From: Acidobacteriota bacterium
Lineage (GTDB): Bacteria; Acidobacteriota; Vicinamibacteria; Vicinamibacterales; CAVVIG01
Assembly (NCBI GenBank): GCA_003222395.1
Contig: QHWB01000040.1
Span: forward strand, 188,573-252,572
Length of the DNA stretch: 64,000 nucleotides
Direction of reading: 5' to 3'
Part shown: in pieces, positions 44,778 through 54,380 of the stretch
How the letters are laid out: every line of letters starts with the position of its first letter
How positions within the stretch are numbered: position 1 is the first letter of the stretch
Program-made: the position numbers and the translations under genes
Notes under the pieces: generated by a model
Database searches by the model: none
What the model was told of the DNA's origin: nothing
What the model saw: the letters and a program-made list of their open reading frames with translations, nothing else

Positions 44778-45443
44778 CTACGCGACGATCCGGATCACCA
44801 CACGCCGGTTTTGCGCGCGTCCCACCTTCGTCGAATTCGTCGCGACCGGCTTCTCACCGCCGTAGGTGATCACATTCATCTTGTGCAGTGGGATGTGGTA
44901 CTGGTCGTACAGATACTGCTGGACCGCCTCTGCTCGCGCCAGGCCCAACTTCCGATTCACGCCATCGGGGCCAACGTTGTCCGTATGTCCCTCGATTTCG
45001 ATGTAGATGCTCTTGGGATCCTGTTTGAGCTGCCTGATGAGACCGTCGATGCTCGTCCTCGCGGCCGCAGGCAGGTCGGGCCGTCCGAACTTGAAGTTTC
45101 CCTCCTGTTCGCTCAGCACGAGGTCGTAGACGAGCCGCTTGGACGCTTTGTCCAGGACATCCATTCTCACGCCAGAGGCTCGGGCGGAGTTCGCGGCCTC
45201 CGTGGCGACGCTGTTGGCGACGCGCGCGCTCTGGTCCGCGGCCTGCGCTTTGTCGTCGACCTCGGCGATCTTCTGTTCGTTCCTGCGGGTTCGTTCCTGC
45301 GTCTGCTCGAGCGAGCGGCCGACGGCGTCGACTTTGTCGTTGACGTCGCCGACGCTCGATCTGACGAAATTCTTCGTGGCGCAAGCCTGAGACGCACCGA
45401 CGGTCAGCACTGTGATCGGGATGGCGATGAGGAGTCTGGGCAT
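44778..45443 (-). CDS. OmpA-family lipoprotein (Pal-like)
   Basis: 221 residues. A signal peptide ends QACAT with a likely lipidated cysteine. A long coiled-coil follows (VNDKVDAVGRSLEQTQERTRRNEQKIAEVDDKAQAADQSARVANSVATEA, about residues 32-85). The C-terminal OmpA peptidoglycan-binding domain has EGHTDNVGPDGVNRKLGLARAEAVQQYL and VGRAQNRRVVIRI. It should tie the outer membrane to peptidoglycan. A sigma-54-like element lies about 38 bp upstream. Confidence 0.9.
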   Translation of the reverse strand: MPRLLIAIPITVLTVGASQACATKNFVRSSVGDVNDKVDAVGRSLEQTQERTRRNEQKIAEVDDKAQAADQSARVANSVATEAANSARASGVRMDVLDKASKRLVYDLVLSEQEGNFKFGRPDLPAAARTSIDGLIRQLKQDPKSIYIEIEGHTDNVGPDGVNRKLGLARAEAVQQYLYDQYHIPLHKMNVITYGGEKPVATNSTKVGRAQNRRVVIRIVA

Positions 45444-45480
45444 GGGACGGCCCTTTCCACTGGGGCGATGACCCGCACGC

Positions 45481-45496
45481 ATCAAGCGGTTTGCCA
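45481..45496 (-). promoter_or_regulatory. Weak third copy of the TGGCA-N5-TTGA motif
   Basis: On the minus strand, TGGCAAACCGCTTGAT, upstream of the OmpA-type lipoprotein. It keeps TGGCA and CTTGA at the same spacing as the copies at 16861 and 43813 but differs in the flanks. Confidence 0.35.
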
Positions 45497-45625
45497 TCCG
45501 GACGGCTGCGCCCAAGTGGTTGCAACCTTTCGACTTTCTCCTCTCGCGTGCGACCGGGGACCCGCTGATCCGAGCGTCAACAATGCAATGGAAGTTTCGT
45601 TTTTGGCTGCGTCGCTGCGCGCGGG

Positions 45626-47041
45626 CTATTTCACGAGGAACAACCGGTCCTGGCGACGGAGCGCCCAGCGGATTTTCCCGTCGGCTGCGATGACCGCATC
45701 CTCTTCCTGAGCCATCCGCACCGGCTGTCCGCCCCATTCCGGCACCGGCGTCGTCGCCTGCAGCTCGATCGAAAACCATATGCTCGGAATGACGTTCGCG
45801 TCGCCGCGGCCGGCCACGCCGTCCTGATAATCCCACAGGCCGATGAGCGGTCCCGCGCCGTGACCGTGCAGTCCGATCGGATGCGAGTAGACGCTGCCCT
45901 GAATGCCGCGGGCCTTCATGCGCGCGAGCGTCGCGCCGAGGATCTCGTTGCCGGTCCGTCCCGGCCTGATCTCCTCCATCGTCATGTCCTGCAGCGCGTT
46001 GGCGTTGGCGAGCGCCTTGCGCAGCCCCTCCGGTGCATCCTCTTCGCCGGGCCGCAGGACGTACGCCAGGTGTTGGGTGTCGGTGTTCAGCCGGGCCACG
46101 GTGATGCCGACGTCGCAATGCAGCACATCGCCCCGCTCGATGATCGGGTCCTCTCCGAGCTTGTCCTCGGCGACGCCTTTGCGCTGCACGTCGACGGTCG
46201 GCTGGAACCAGGTGGCCAGACCCAGATCGTTGACGCGCTGACGCCACCACCACGCGAGGTCGCTGGTGCGCGTCGTCCCCGGCGCGATCGTGCGCGAGGA
46301 GAACATTTCCTGCGTCATCGACCACACGAGCTCCTGCATCCGCGTGAAGAAGGCCTCCTCCTCCGGCAGGCGGACCGCCACCACGTCGAGCGGCAGGCCT
46401 TCGGCGTCACGGAACCTCGCGCTCCACTTCTCGCCGAGGGCCGCGCTCATCCCCTTCAACTCGCCGCTCGAGAGCCCGTCGGAAAATGCGAACACCGTCG
46501 ATCGGTCGATGCCGATGACGCGCGGGTTGCGCTCCTCGACGACCGCTTTCAGCGCCAGCCACTGCTCGTCTCCCCACAGCTCGGCCTGCTGCCCGCGTCC
46601 GACGTTCGAAGCCGCCGCTCGCATCGAACGGCGCGCTTCGAAGACGCCGCCCTGCGAGGTGCCGCCGAGCGCAATCCGCTCGATGCACTGCGCCGAGGGC
46701 ACAGCGCCGCTCGATGCGCACTTGTCGAAGAACACGTAGATCGTGCGGCGGCGCGCGGCGAAGGTCTCGGGCGCGACGAGCGCCGAGAACACTGGATCTT
46801 CGTTGTACTCGCGCATCGGCACGATCCACATGTCGACGCCGTGCTTGCGCATCAGCGACGGAAGGAAGGTGTCGAGCCGCTTGCGGAGCCATTGCTGCTG
46901 CATCGCCGCCTGATCCCGAAGCGTGCCGAACGGACGCTGCGGCGGCGCCTGCGCAGTTCCGTGGGCGGTCAACGCTGTGCCGAGCACAGCAACGAAAGCG
47001 AACCGGCGGAAACGCAGGGCAAGCGTCGATCTGAAGTCCAT
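45626..47041 (-). CDS. M24 family metallopeptidase (Xaa-Pro aminopeptidase-like), secreted
   Basis: About 471 residues with a signal peptide (RRFAFVAVLGTALTAHGTAQA). The M24 fold is pita-bread; ligands can be placed in HCDVGI, HPIGLHGHGAGP, and IELQATTPVPEW. The N-terminal half is the usual non-catalytic domain (VDMWIVPMREYNEDPVFSALVAPETFAARRRTIYVFF). Cleaves proline-adjacent bonds or acts as a creatinase-like enzyme. The ATG at 47041 fits the signal peptide. Confidence 0.9.
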   Translation of the reverse strand: MDFRSTLALRFRRFAFVAVLGTALTAHGTAQAPPQRPFGTLRDQAAMQQQWLRKRLDTFLPSLMRKHGVDMWIVPMREYNEDPVFSALVAPETFAARRRTIYVFFDKCASSGAVPSAQCIERIALGGTSQGGVFEARRSMRAAASNVGRGQQAELWGDEQWLALKAVVEERNPRVIGIDRSTVFAFSDGLSSGELKGMSAALGEKWSARFRDAEGLPLDVVAVRLPEEEAFFTRMQELVWSMTQEMFSSRTIAPGTTRTSDLAWWWRQRVNDLGLATWFQPTVDVQRKGVAEDKLGEDPIIERGDVLHCDVGITVARLNTDTQHLAYVLRPGEEDAPEGLRKALANANALQDMTMEEIRPGRTGNEILGATLARMKARGIQGSVYSHPIGLHGHGAGPLIGLWDYQDGVAGRGDANVIPSIWFSIELQATTPVPEWGGQPVRMAQEEDAVIAADGKIRWALRRQDRLFLVK

Positions 47042-47072
47042 AATCACGAATTCTATGACGGAGGTCCTCAAA

Positions 47073-47100
47073 GCAGGATGGGCGGGATGGCAGGATGGGC
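47073..47100. repeat. Direct repeat GCAGGATGGGC
   Basis: Two 11-bp copies (47073 and 47090), 17 bp apart, in the short gap between the M24 start and the CusA stop. No role evident. Confidence 0.5.
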
Positions 47101-47110
47101 CGGAGAGCCG

Positions 47111-50100
47111 CTATGACGGCAGCGTGCGCTTCAGATCGCGCCACTTCCAGATCTGATAGAGAGGCGGATACACGGCGAGCTCGAGGAGAAACGACGTGAG
47201 GATGCCGCCCACGAGCGGAGCGGCAATCCGCTTCATGACGTCCGATCCGGTGCCCGACGCCCACATGATCGGCAGCAGGCCGAAGAACATCGTTGCGACC
47301 GTCATCAGTTTCGGCCGCAAGCGCTTCACGGCGCCCTGGACGATCGCCTCCTGCAAGGCAGCGAGCGAACGCAGCCGTCCTTCCCGCCTGGCCTGCTCGC
47401 AGGCGAGATCCACATACAGCAACATGAAGACGCCCGTCTCGGCGTCGACGCCGACGAGCGCGATCAACCCGACCCACACGCCGACGCTCATGTTGTAGCC
47501 GAGCAGATAGAGGAACCAGACGGCGCCAATCGCCGAAAAGGGAACCGCGAGCGCAACGATGAGTGTCTTCGCGATGGATTGAGTGTTCAGATACAGCAAG
47601 AGGAGCATGAGCACGACCGTCGCCGGCACGACGACGGTCAGCCGCTCCGCGACACGCTGCATGTCCTCGTACTGACCGCTCCATGAAATCGTGTACCCGG
47701 GCGGAAGCGTCAGGCTGTTCGAAAGCAGTCGGGCGCCCTCCTTCACGTAGCTGTTCGCGTCGCGGCCCGCGAGATCGACGTAGACGTAGCCGGTCAGCAG
47801 TCCGTTTTCGTTGCGCACCATCGCGGGACCGGTCGCCGCCGCAATCGTCGCGAGCTGCGCGAGGGGCACGTGGCGCTGTCCGGATGATGTCGGAATTGGC
47901 AGCCGAGCGAGGTCGTCGACGTCGCTCCGGAAGTCCGACATATAGCGCACGTTGACCGGATAGCGCTCGCGGCCCTCGATCGTCGTCGTCACGTTCTCGC
48001 CGCCGATTGCGTTCTGGACGATCGTCTGGGCATCGTCGATGCTCAGACCGTATCGCGCGATCTGCTCCCGGTTCCACGTAATGTCCAGAAACAGCCCCGC
48101 GCCCGTCCGCTCGGCGAACACACGGCGCGCACCCGGGACGCGCGACAGAATGGCCTCGGCCTTCGCGCCGAGCGCGTCGATGACGGCAACATCGCCGCCC
48201 GAGATCTTCAGGCCGATTGGCGTCCGGATACCGGTTGTCAGCATTCCCGTTCGCGCTCTCACCGGCATGGTCCAGGCGTTCGAAAGCCCCGGGATGTCGA
48301 CTGCTTCGTCGAGCTCACGTACCAGCTGTTCCTGCGAGATGTGATCAGGCGTGATGCGGCGCAGGATCGTCCGCGCCCATCCGGGCGCCCACGACGAATA
48401 CCACGTCGGCGCCGTGCGCCACTCGGACGTCGGTTTCAACGTGACGATCGTTTCGAGCATCGAGAGCGGCGCCGGATCGGTCGGCGTGTCGGCGCGGCCG
48501 GTCTTGCCGAGCACGCGGTCCACTTCGGGAACCTGCTTGATGATGCGATCGCTCGATCGGAGCAGCTTCTCGGCGTTCGCGATCGAGATGCCCGGCATCG
48601 TAGAGGGCATATAGAAGATCGTGCCTTCGTCGAGGGGCGGCATGAATTCCGAGCCGAGGCGCTGATACACCGGGACAGTGGCAATCAGCGCTGCGACCGC
48701 GATGCCGACGACGATCCACGGACGCCGCAGCGACCAGTTGGCGATTGGTTCGTAGGCGCGGATCAACCGGCGGCTGATCGGATGTTTGTCTTCGGAATGG
48801 ATCGTGCCGACGGCGATGGCATTCGTCGCCCTGCAGATCCACGCCGGACGAAAATCGAACCGTCGAACGCGAATCAGCAGCAGCCGCAGCGCGGGATCGA
48901 GGGTGATCGCGAGCACGCCGGCGACCACCATGCACAGCGACTTCGTGTACGCGAGCGGCGTGAACAGCCGTCCTTCCTGTCCTTCGAGCGTCAGCACCGG
49001 CAGGAACGACACGCCAATCAGCAGGAGCGCGAAGAAGCTTGGCGGTCCAACCTCCTTCATCGCGCCAATCACGACCGTCCGGTAGTCTTCGCCGCCGCCA
49101 GCCTCCTTCCAGCGTTCGAGCTTCTTGTGCGTCTGCTCCACCACGACGATCGAGGCGTCGACCATTGCGCCGACGGCGATGGCGATGCCGCCGAGCGACA
49201 TGATGTTGGCCGTGAGGCCCGCCATGCGGAACGGCACGAACGCTGCCAGCGCCGCGAGCGGGATCGTGAGAATCGGGATGACGGCGCTCGGCACATGCCA
49301 CAGAAAGGCGAAGATGATAGCCGCCACGGTGATCATGATTTCGACGAGGGTCGACGTGACGTTGTCGATCGATTTCTTGATCAGATCGGAGCGGTCGTAG
49401 ATCGGCACCACCTTCACGCCGGGCGGCAATCCCGCCTCGACCTCCCGAAGCTTCGCCTTGACGCGCGCAATGACGTCGAGCGCATTCTCGCCGTGGCGCA
49501 TCACGACAATGCCGGAGACGGCTTCGCCGTTGCCGTCGAGGTCAGTCGCACCTCGGCGCAGCTCGGGACCGAGCACGACGTCTCCGACGTCTTTGATGCG
49601 GATCGGCGTGCCGCCCTCGGTGGCGGCGAGCGCGATGTTCCCGAGGTCCCCTGCGGATTGCGCGTAGCCGTGGCCGCGCACCATGTACTCGGCGCCGCCG
49701 AATTCAATCACGCGTCCGCCGACGTCGTTGTTGCCACTGCGGACCGCCTCGACCACGCGGCCGATCGGCAGGCCGTAAGCCCTCAGTCGGTTGGGATCGA
49801 CGTTCACCTGGTACTGCCGCACGTAGCCGCCAAGCGACGCGACGTCGGCGACGCCGCGAACGCTCCTGAGGTGATACCGGAGATACCAGTCCTGGTACGA
49901 GCGGAGTTCCGCGAGCGTGTGCGAGTGAGATTCGTCCGCGAGGACGTACTGGAAGACCCATCCGAGTCCGGTCGCGTCGGGACCGAGCTCGGTCGTCGCG
50001 CCCTGCGGAAGGCGCGACAGCACAGGCGAGAGGTACTCGAGCGTCCTCGACCGCGCCCAGTAGATGTCGGTGCCGTCTTCGAAGATGACGTAGACGTACG

Positions 50101-50368
50101 AGTAGCCGAAGTCGGACACGCCACGTACGGTTTTCACGCGCGGCGCGCCGAGGAGCGCCGTCACGATCGGATAGGTCACCTGCGCATCGACAACGTCCGG
50201 GCTGCGGTCCCAGCGCGAGTAGACGATCACTTGCGTGTCGCTGAGATCCGGGAGCGCATCGAGCGGAACGTGGATCATCGACCACGCGCCGGCGATCGCG
50301 GCGAGAACGGCCGCCATCACGACGACGGCGCGATGTCGTGCGGACCACTCGATGACGGCCGCAATCAC
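47111..50368 (-). CDS. cusA: CusA/CzcA family heavy-metal efflux RND transporter
   Basis: 1085 residues, full length. An N-terminal helix precedes the first periplasmic domain (PDLSDTQVIVYSRWDRSPDVVDAQVTYPIV), followed by the transmembrane bundle (GGIAIAVGAMVDASIVVVEQTHKKLERW with the conserved proton-relay region) and second periplasmic domain. It pumps copper/silver or other divalent cations from the periplasm with the CusB adaptor encoded upstream (ATGA overlap). The outer-membrane channel gene is absent here. Confidence 0.95.
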   Translation of the reverse strand: MIAAVIEWSARHRAVVVMAAVLAAIAGAWSMIHVPLDALPDLSDTQVIVYSRWDRSPDVVDAQVTYPIVTALLGAPRVKTVRGVSDFGYSYVYVIFEDGTDIYWARSRTLEYLSPVLSRLPQGATTELGPDATGLGWVFQYVLADESHSHTLAELRSYQDWYLRYHLRSVRGVADVASLGGYVRQYQVNVDPNRLRAYGLPIGRVVEAVRSGNNDVGGRVIEFGGAEYMVRGHGYAQSAGDLGNIALAATEGGTPIRIKDVGDVVLGPELRRGATDLDGNGEAVSGIVVMRHGENALDVIARVKAKLREVEAGLPPGVKVVPIYDRSDLIKKSIDNVTSTLVEIMITVAAIIFAFLWHVPSAVIPILTIPLAALAAFVPFRMAGLTANIMSLGGIAIAVGAMVDASIVVVEQTHKKLERWKEAGGGEDYRTVVIGAMKEVGPPSFFALLLIGVSFLPVLTLEGQEGRLFTPLAYTKSLCMVVAGVLAITLDPALRLLLIRVRRFDFRPAWICRATNAIAVGTIHSEDKHPISRRLIRAYEPIANWSLRRPWIVVGIAVAALIATVPVYQRLGSEFMPPLDEGTIFYMPSTMPGISIANAEKLLRSSDRIIKQVPEVDRVLGKTGRADTPTDPAPLSMLETIVTLKPTSEWRTAPTWYSSWAPGWARTILRRITPDHISQEQLVRELDEAVDIPGLSNAWTMPVRARTGMLTTGIRTPIGLKISGGDVAVIDALGAKAEAILSRVPGARRVFAERTGAGLFLDITWNREQIARYGLSIDDAQTIVQNAIGGENVTTTIEGRERYPVNVRYMSDFRSDVDDLARLPIPTSSGQRHVPLAQLATIAAATGPAMVRNENGLLTGYVYVDLAGRDANSYVKEGARLLSNSLTLPPGYTISWSGQYEDMQRVAERLTVVVPATVVLMLLLLYLNTQSIAKTLIVALAVPFSAIGAVWFLYLLGYNMSVGVWVGLIALVGVDAETGVFMLLYVDLACEQARREGRLRSLAALQEAIVQGAVKRLRPKLMTVATMFFGLLPIMWASGTGSDVMKRIAAPLVGGILTSFLLELAVYPPLYQIWKWRDLKRTLPS

Positions 50369-51639
50369 GGCCGTGACCGGTCGTCGGGGCTGCTGGTGCG
50401 GATGCGGCGTTCGGCGTCCACGACGAAGGCGCCGGCGACCACGACGCGCTCTCCGGCGCTGAGGCCTTTCACGATCTGGACGCGTCCGCCGACGCGCCAG
50501 CCGGTCTCGACCTCGCGGGGTTCGAAGACGCCGGCGCGCCGCTCGACGAACACCGTGCGTTTCAGACCCGAATCGATAATCGCATCGACCGGCACGGCAA
50601 TCGCTGGCGGGAGTACGATCGGCAGATCGACGTCGACGAACATGTCAGGTCGAAGGACGTAGGAAGGGTTGTCGATCTCGAGACGCACCTTCGCGGATTG
50701 ACTGTCGCGATCGAACTGCGGCGGAACGTCGCGGCTGATCCGCGCCCGCAACGACACGTCACGGCCGTGAATCGACACGTTCGCCGTGGCGCCCGGCGTG
50801 ACATAGTCGGCTTCCGCGCCGAACGCGTCAGCTTCGACCCATACGCGGCGCAGATCGGCGATCCGATAGAGCTCGTCGCCTCTCAGAACCTTCTGACCGA
50901 CCGAGACGTGACGTTGGACGATAAATCCGTCCGCGGGCGCGGTAATCGTGATATTCGGCGGAACCTGCCGCGTCTTTTTCAGCTCTTCGATTTGCACGTT
51001 CGACATGCCCAGCGTCAACAGCCGGTCGATGGCCTGCTGAAGCGCTGCGCCTGCGAAATCGATCGCGGCGGCGCTTTCTCCGTCTTTGTGCGCGCGATCG
51101 AGCACGTCGAGCGCGACGATGTACGACTGAATCGGCGTGCGGGCTTCCGGCGTCGAGATCGTGGCGAGCCATTGATCCTTCGTGACGAGCGATCCGGTCG
51201 TTGCCGGCGCAAGGGCCCGTACGTAGCCCTCGATGCCGATATTCAACCGGTACATCCGGGTCTCATCCACCGCGACGCGGCCGAAAAGCCGCAAGGTCTC
51301 GGTTACTGCGGCATTCTCGACCGGCGCGATACGGACGCCAATCAATTGCTGCTGTTCGTCGCTCACGCGAGGCTCGCCGGCGGCGCGCACCATACGACGA
51401 ACGTCGGTCGACGACCACTCCTCGCCGGCGTACACCGGCTGGAGCTGCATGCCGCAGTCGGGAGCACTCCCCGGTTTGTCGGATCTGTAGGCGGGGTGCA
51501 TCGGATCAATGTAGTACAAAACCTTGCGCGTGCGCACGCTCGCGGCGCTCACAGCCTCTCGCTGGTTGTACCAGGCGCCGGCGAGAAAACCGGCGCCCAG
51601 GGTTCCCAGCAGAACGACGGAAACAGCGGCTCTGTTCAT
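50365..51639 (-). CDS. cusB: RND efflux periplasmic adaptor, CusB type with heavy-metal-binding motif
   Basis: 424 residues, exported with a membrane-anchored N-terminus (AAVSVVLLGTLGAGFLAGAWY). The YIDPMHPAYRSDKPGSAPDCGMQLQPVY segment (about 42-70) is the heavy-metal-binding domain with Met/Cys/His ligands typical of CusB/CopB. The barrel and beta-sandwich follow (GRVAVDETRMYRLNIGIEGYV, ITITAPADGFIV). It joins CusA to an outer-membrane channel. It overlaps cusA by 4 bp and starts 25 bp after the multicopper oxidase gene. Confidence 0.93.
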   Translation of the reverse strand: MNRAAVSVVLLGTLGAGFLAGAWYNQREAVSAASVRTRKVLYYIDPMHPAYRSDKPGSAPDCGMQLQPVYAGEEWSSTDVRRMVRAAGEPRVSDEQQQLIGVRIAPVENAAVTETLRLFGRVAVDETRMYRLNIGIEGYVRALAPATTGSLVTKDQWLATISTPEARTPIQSYIVALDVLDRAHKDGESAAAIDFAGAALQQAIDRLLTLGMSNVQIEELKKTRQVPPNITITAPADGFIVQRHVSVGQKVLRGDELYRIADLRRVWVEADAFGAEADYVTPGATANVSIHGRDVSLRARISRDVPPQFDRDSQSAKVRLEIDNPSYVLRPDMFVDVDLPIVLPPAIAVPVDAIIDSGLKRTVFVERRAGVFEPREVETGWRVGGRVQIVKGLSAGERVVVAGAFVVDAERRIRTSSPDDRSRP

Positions 51640-51664
51640 CAGTCCATCCTGGGCCTTACGCCGG

Positions 51665-53827
51665 TTACGTTGTGGTGCTGCGGCTGTTTCCGATGATCTC
51701 CCAGCCGAACATCATCGTGTGATCCTCGTGCGCGAGGTTATGGCAATGGGCGACGTACTTGGCTGTTGTGCCAACCGCAGCCTGGGTCGCGGTCGGGAAC
51801 GTCCGGAAGTTCCGGTAAATGACGACTTCCTCGCCCGGGCCTAGCGCGATCGTGTCTTCCTTCGCGAAAACGTCGTCGGGCCCCACTGGCGTGACGGCGT
51901 TGTAGCGGACGCCGTTCTTTTCGATGATCCGGTGTTCTTCCTGATGGAAGTGCATCGGGTGGACCCACCCGCCGCCGCCGTTCTTGACGCGCCACACTTC
52001 GGCATAGCCCTTTTGCGTGCGCGCCAGCGGTTCACAGACCTGGAATGGCCGGTCGTTGATCAGCCATTGAGTTTCGCGGTTCAGCACGGCCGTAACCGGA
52101 TCCAGATTAAGACCTCCGGACCCGCCGCCACGCTGCAACTCGAACGAACGATGCGTCAGCTTGCTCAAGGCCGCGTCGCTGAAATCGATGTCGGGAAGCG
52201 GACGAAGCTTTCTCGAGGCGAAATTTCCCGCGGCATCGAAGACCGCCGCGCTGTTGTCGGTCTCCGTCGCTGGCAGATCGTCGATCACCAATTTCAGGAT
52301 GGGTACCTTGTAACTCGGATCGCTGCTATCCGGCTTGCGGCCGTCCTCCATCTTCGCCACGTTCACCAGATAGATCACGTCGCCGGCTTTGGTTTCCTTG
52401 CGTGTGCCGTCGGGCCCCTTCATATAGTGAGTGAAGTCGACGATCAGTTCCTTGCGTCTCGACGGCCAGATCTCGAAGGAATTCCGAAGAGTCGAGTCTG
52501 GCAGAAGGCCGCCCTCGCTCGCGATCTGCACGAACTGCATGCACTGCTGGCCGTCGGGCAGAAGCCACTGACCCTGCGTTCCGCGTGCCTCTTGCAGTTT
52601 GCCGCTAGCCGACTTCATCAGTCCGAGCTCATACACGCGCGAAATCGAGGCGTCGAGGAAACGGAACCGGTACTGGCGGCGTTTGACGTGGAGCACTGGG
52701 AACGCCTTTCCGTTCACAGTGAAGATGTCGCCGACGAATCCGTGATTCGGGAAATGTTTGAAGAACGTCATCCCCCACCACTCCGGATGCGTCTCACCGC
52801 AGCCGACGTGGAAGTCCTGATGAGGCGTTACGCCGTCGTCCAGCGCGCAGTCGAAGATGGCGAGCGGGATGTCGTAATCGACGCGACCGGTATCCTTGTT
52901 GGGGACGCCGGGCAGTCTGAGACCGTAATTCTCGTCGCCGGGGTCCTTGTCGGGATCGTAAATGGGATAGAGGCCGACGAGACCCCTGTAGACGTTCGCA
53001 CCCGTGTATCCCTCGAAGTGATCGTGGAACCACAGAAACGATTGCTTCTCGTTCTCGTCGCCGCCAGCCGGGTAATTGAGATAGAGGTTGTCCACCCACT
53101 GGCCCGGGTGATAGCCATGCGGTGTGGCGTGTGGATTGCCGTCACTTTCGGGCGCCGTATGACCGTTGTGCAGGTGCGTCAGAAACTGCCCCTTCGGCGC
53201 TCCGAACAATCCGTGTACTCTTGTCGGGTCGAGCTCATTTTCGAAGCGAACCAGCGCCGGTTTTCCGTAACGCCCGTAGATCATCGGACCGGGAAACGTT
53301 CCGTTGAAGCCGTAGATGCTGCTCGGCGGCAGGCGGCCGTCGACGAATTTGGCTGCCTGAGGGGGCGTTACAGGGTTGCCATTTGCGTCAATGGGCTGCA
53401 CCGTGGAGTTGGTGACGCAATGGAAACCTACCTGCAACTTGATGTGGTACGTATCCGGCTCCGGATATCCGATGTCGGCCGGTTTGATCGAGTGCGTGGA
53501 ATTCAACTCCCCGTTATTCGACTGCTGGCCCAGCCCGTACCCATAGGGTGGCGACAGTGCTTCGGTCTTCAACGGCACGGGGACCGGGAGGTCTTGTTCG
53601 AACGGGTGGAGGATAAACGGGCTGGTCGGCATCAATTCAGTCGCTTCTTGGCCACCGCACGGCGATTGAAACAGCTGACTCGGATCCCCCACGAAGGTGC
53701 ACGAAGACGACGACGTCATCTGATCGTCGGCAGACAACGCGTCGCCTGCCGCCGCGCCAAATAGGAAGGCGCCTCCGATTTTCAGCAATTGCCGCCGCGT
53801 CAGCTGGAGAAGATCGCGTATCGCCAT
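51665..53827 (-). CDS. Multicopper oxidase (Tat-exported)
   Basis: About 720 residues. A twin-arginine signal (LTRRQLLKIGGAFLFGAAAG) exports it folded. All four copper-site motifs are present: HLHNGH, FLWFHDH, HPMHFH and HCHNLAHEDHTMM (T1 axial Met). The length suits the three-cupredoxin laccase/CotA-type group. Placed before cusBA, it probably detoxifies Cu(I) by oxidation, as CueO does; phenolic oxidation is also possible. Starts at 53827 behind GAAGGAGA. Confidence 0.92.
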   Translation of the reverse strand: MAIRDLLQLTRRQLLKIGGAFLFGAAAGDALSADDQMTSSSSCTFVGDPSQLFQSPCGGQEATELMPTSPFILHPFEQDLPVPVPLKTEALSPPYGYGLGQQSNNGELNSTHSIKPADIGYPEPDTYHIKLQVGFHCVTNSTVQPIDANGNPVTPPQAAKFVDGRLPPSSIYGFNGTFPGPMIYGRYGKPALVRFENELDPTRVHGLFGAPKGQFLTHLHNGHTAPESDGNPHATPHGYHPGQWVDNLYLNYPAGGDENEKQSFLWFHDHFEGYTGANVYRGLVGLYPIYDPDKDPGDENYGLRLPGVPNKDTGRVDYDIPLAIFDCALDDGVTPHQDFHVGCGETHPEWWGMTFFKHFPNHGFVGDIFTVNGKAFPVLHVKRRQYRFRFLDASISRVYELGLMKSASGKLQEARGTQGQWLLPDGQQCMQFVQIASEGGLLPDSTLRNSFEIWPSRRKELIVDFTHYMKGPDGTRKETKAGDVIYLVNVAKMEDGRKPDSSDPSYKVPILKLVIDDLPATETDNSAAVFDAAGNFASRKLRPLPDIDFSDAALSKLTHRSFELQRGGGSGGLNLDPVTAVLNRETQWLINDRPFQVCEPLARTQKGYAEVWRVKNGGGGWVHPMHFHQEEHRIIEKNGVRYNAVTPVGPDDVFAKEDTIALGPGEEVVIYRNFRTFPTATQAAVGTTAKYVAHCHNLAHEDHTMMFGWEIIGNSRSTTT

Positions 53828-53858
53828 AATCAGTCTCCTTCGTGGCTGAAAATACGAA

Positions 53859-53883
53859 AGGCCCGATGCGCGCTTATGGGCCT
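53859..53883 (-). terminator. Hairpin between the Com-like gene and the multicopper oxidase
   Basis: On the minus strand AGGCCC and GGGCCT form a 6-bp stem around a loop containing GCGCGC, followed by a T-rich run (TTCGTATTTT). It may stop transcription from the upstream small gene or act as a metal-responsive leader. Not a perfect Rho-independent terminator. Confidence 0.35.
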
Positions 53884-53936
53884 CTGCGCGCAACGGGCCT
53901 CGAAAACTGTTCGACGTTAAAACCGCTGATTAGCCG

Positions 53937-54122
53937 TCAGTCGGTTCCGACCAGATCGTTCACCACCTTACAGCGGCCGCACTTGATTTCGATATGCTTG
54001 CCCGGACGAACCGCGTGCTGTTCGATCTTCTCGAGCAGCCGGCCGCAGCCGCGGCAGCGCAGCTCGATCCAGTGAATGTCCGATTGGCGACCCGGCTCGG
54101 GCTGGCGTGAAGACATAAGCAT
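53937..54122 (-). CDS. Com-like zinc-finger protein
   Basis: 61 residues with two cysteine pairs (CRGCGRLL and CGRCKVVN) and IEIKCGRC, matching the phage Mu Com translational regulator fold. Possibly a small nucleic-acid-binding regulator of the copper cassette, which follows on the same strand, but this is inference; Com-like proteins also occur alone. Confidence 0.7.
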   Translation of the reverse strand: MLMSSRQPEPGRQSDIHWIELRCRGCGRLLEKIEQHAVRPGKHIEIKCGRCKVVNDLVGTD

Positions 54123-54380
54123 GGAGACATCGCCTCCGAGCCCGAAACAACCGGAGCTTGAGCAGTCAAGGAACGATGGCTAATGTGGCGCGGACTGATG
54201 GATATGTCAAGGTCAGGTGCACACAAGTTGATCACCCATGCCACACGAATCCAGCCAGATGGGTGCAGATACGATCGGAAGGGCGGCGGCACTGAAGGAC
54301 GTCTGTGGCCCTTTAGTGCCTAGTGCTACACCGGCCACGCACGTGGGACGTTCAATCGATCGTGTTTGCGCGGTCAAGCA

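Noticed and set aside
48341-50662. 773-codon open frame on the plus strand
   Set aside because: It is antisense to cusA and cusB, His/Arg/Asp-rich with no domain; a frame artefact of high GC content.
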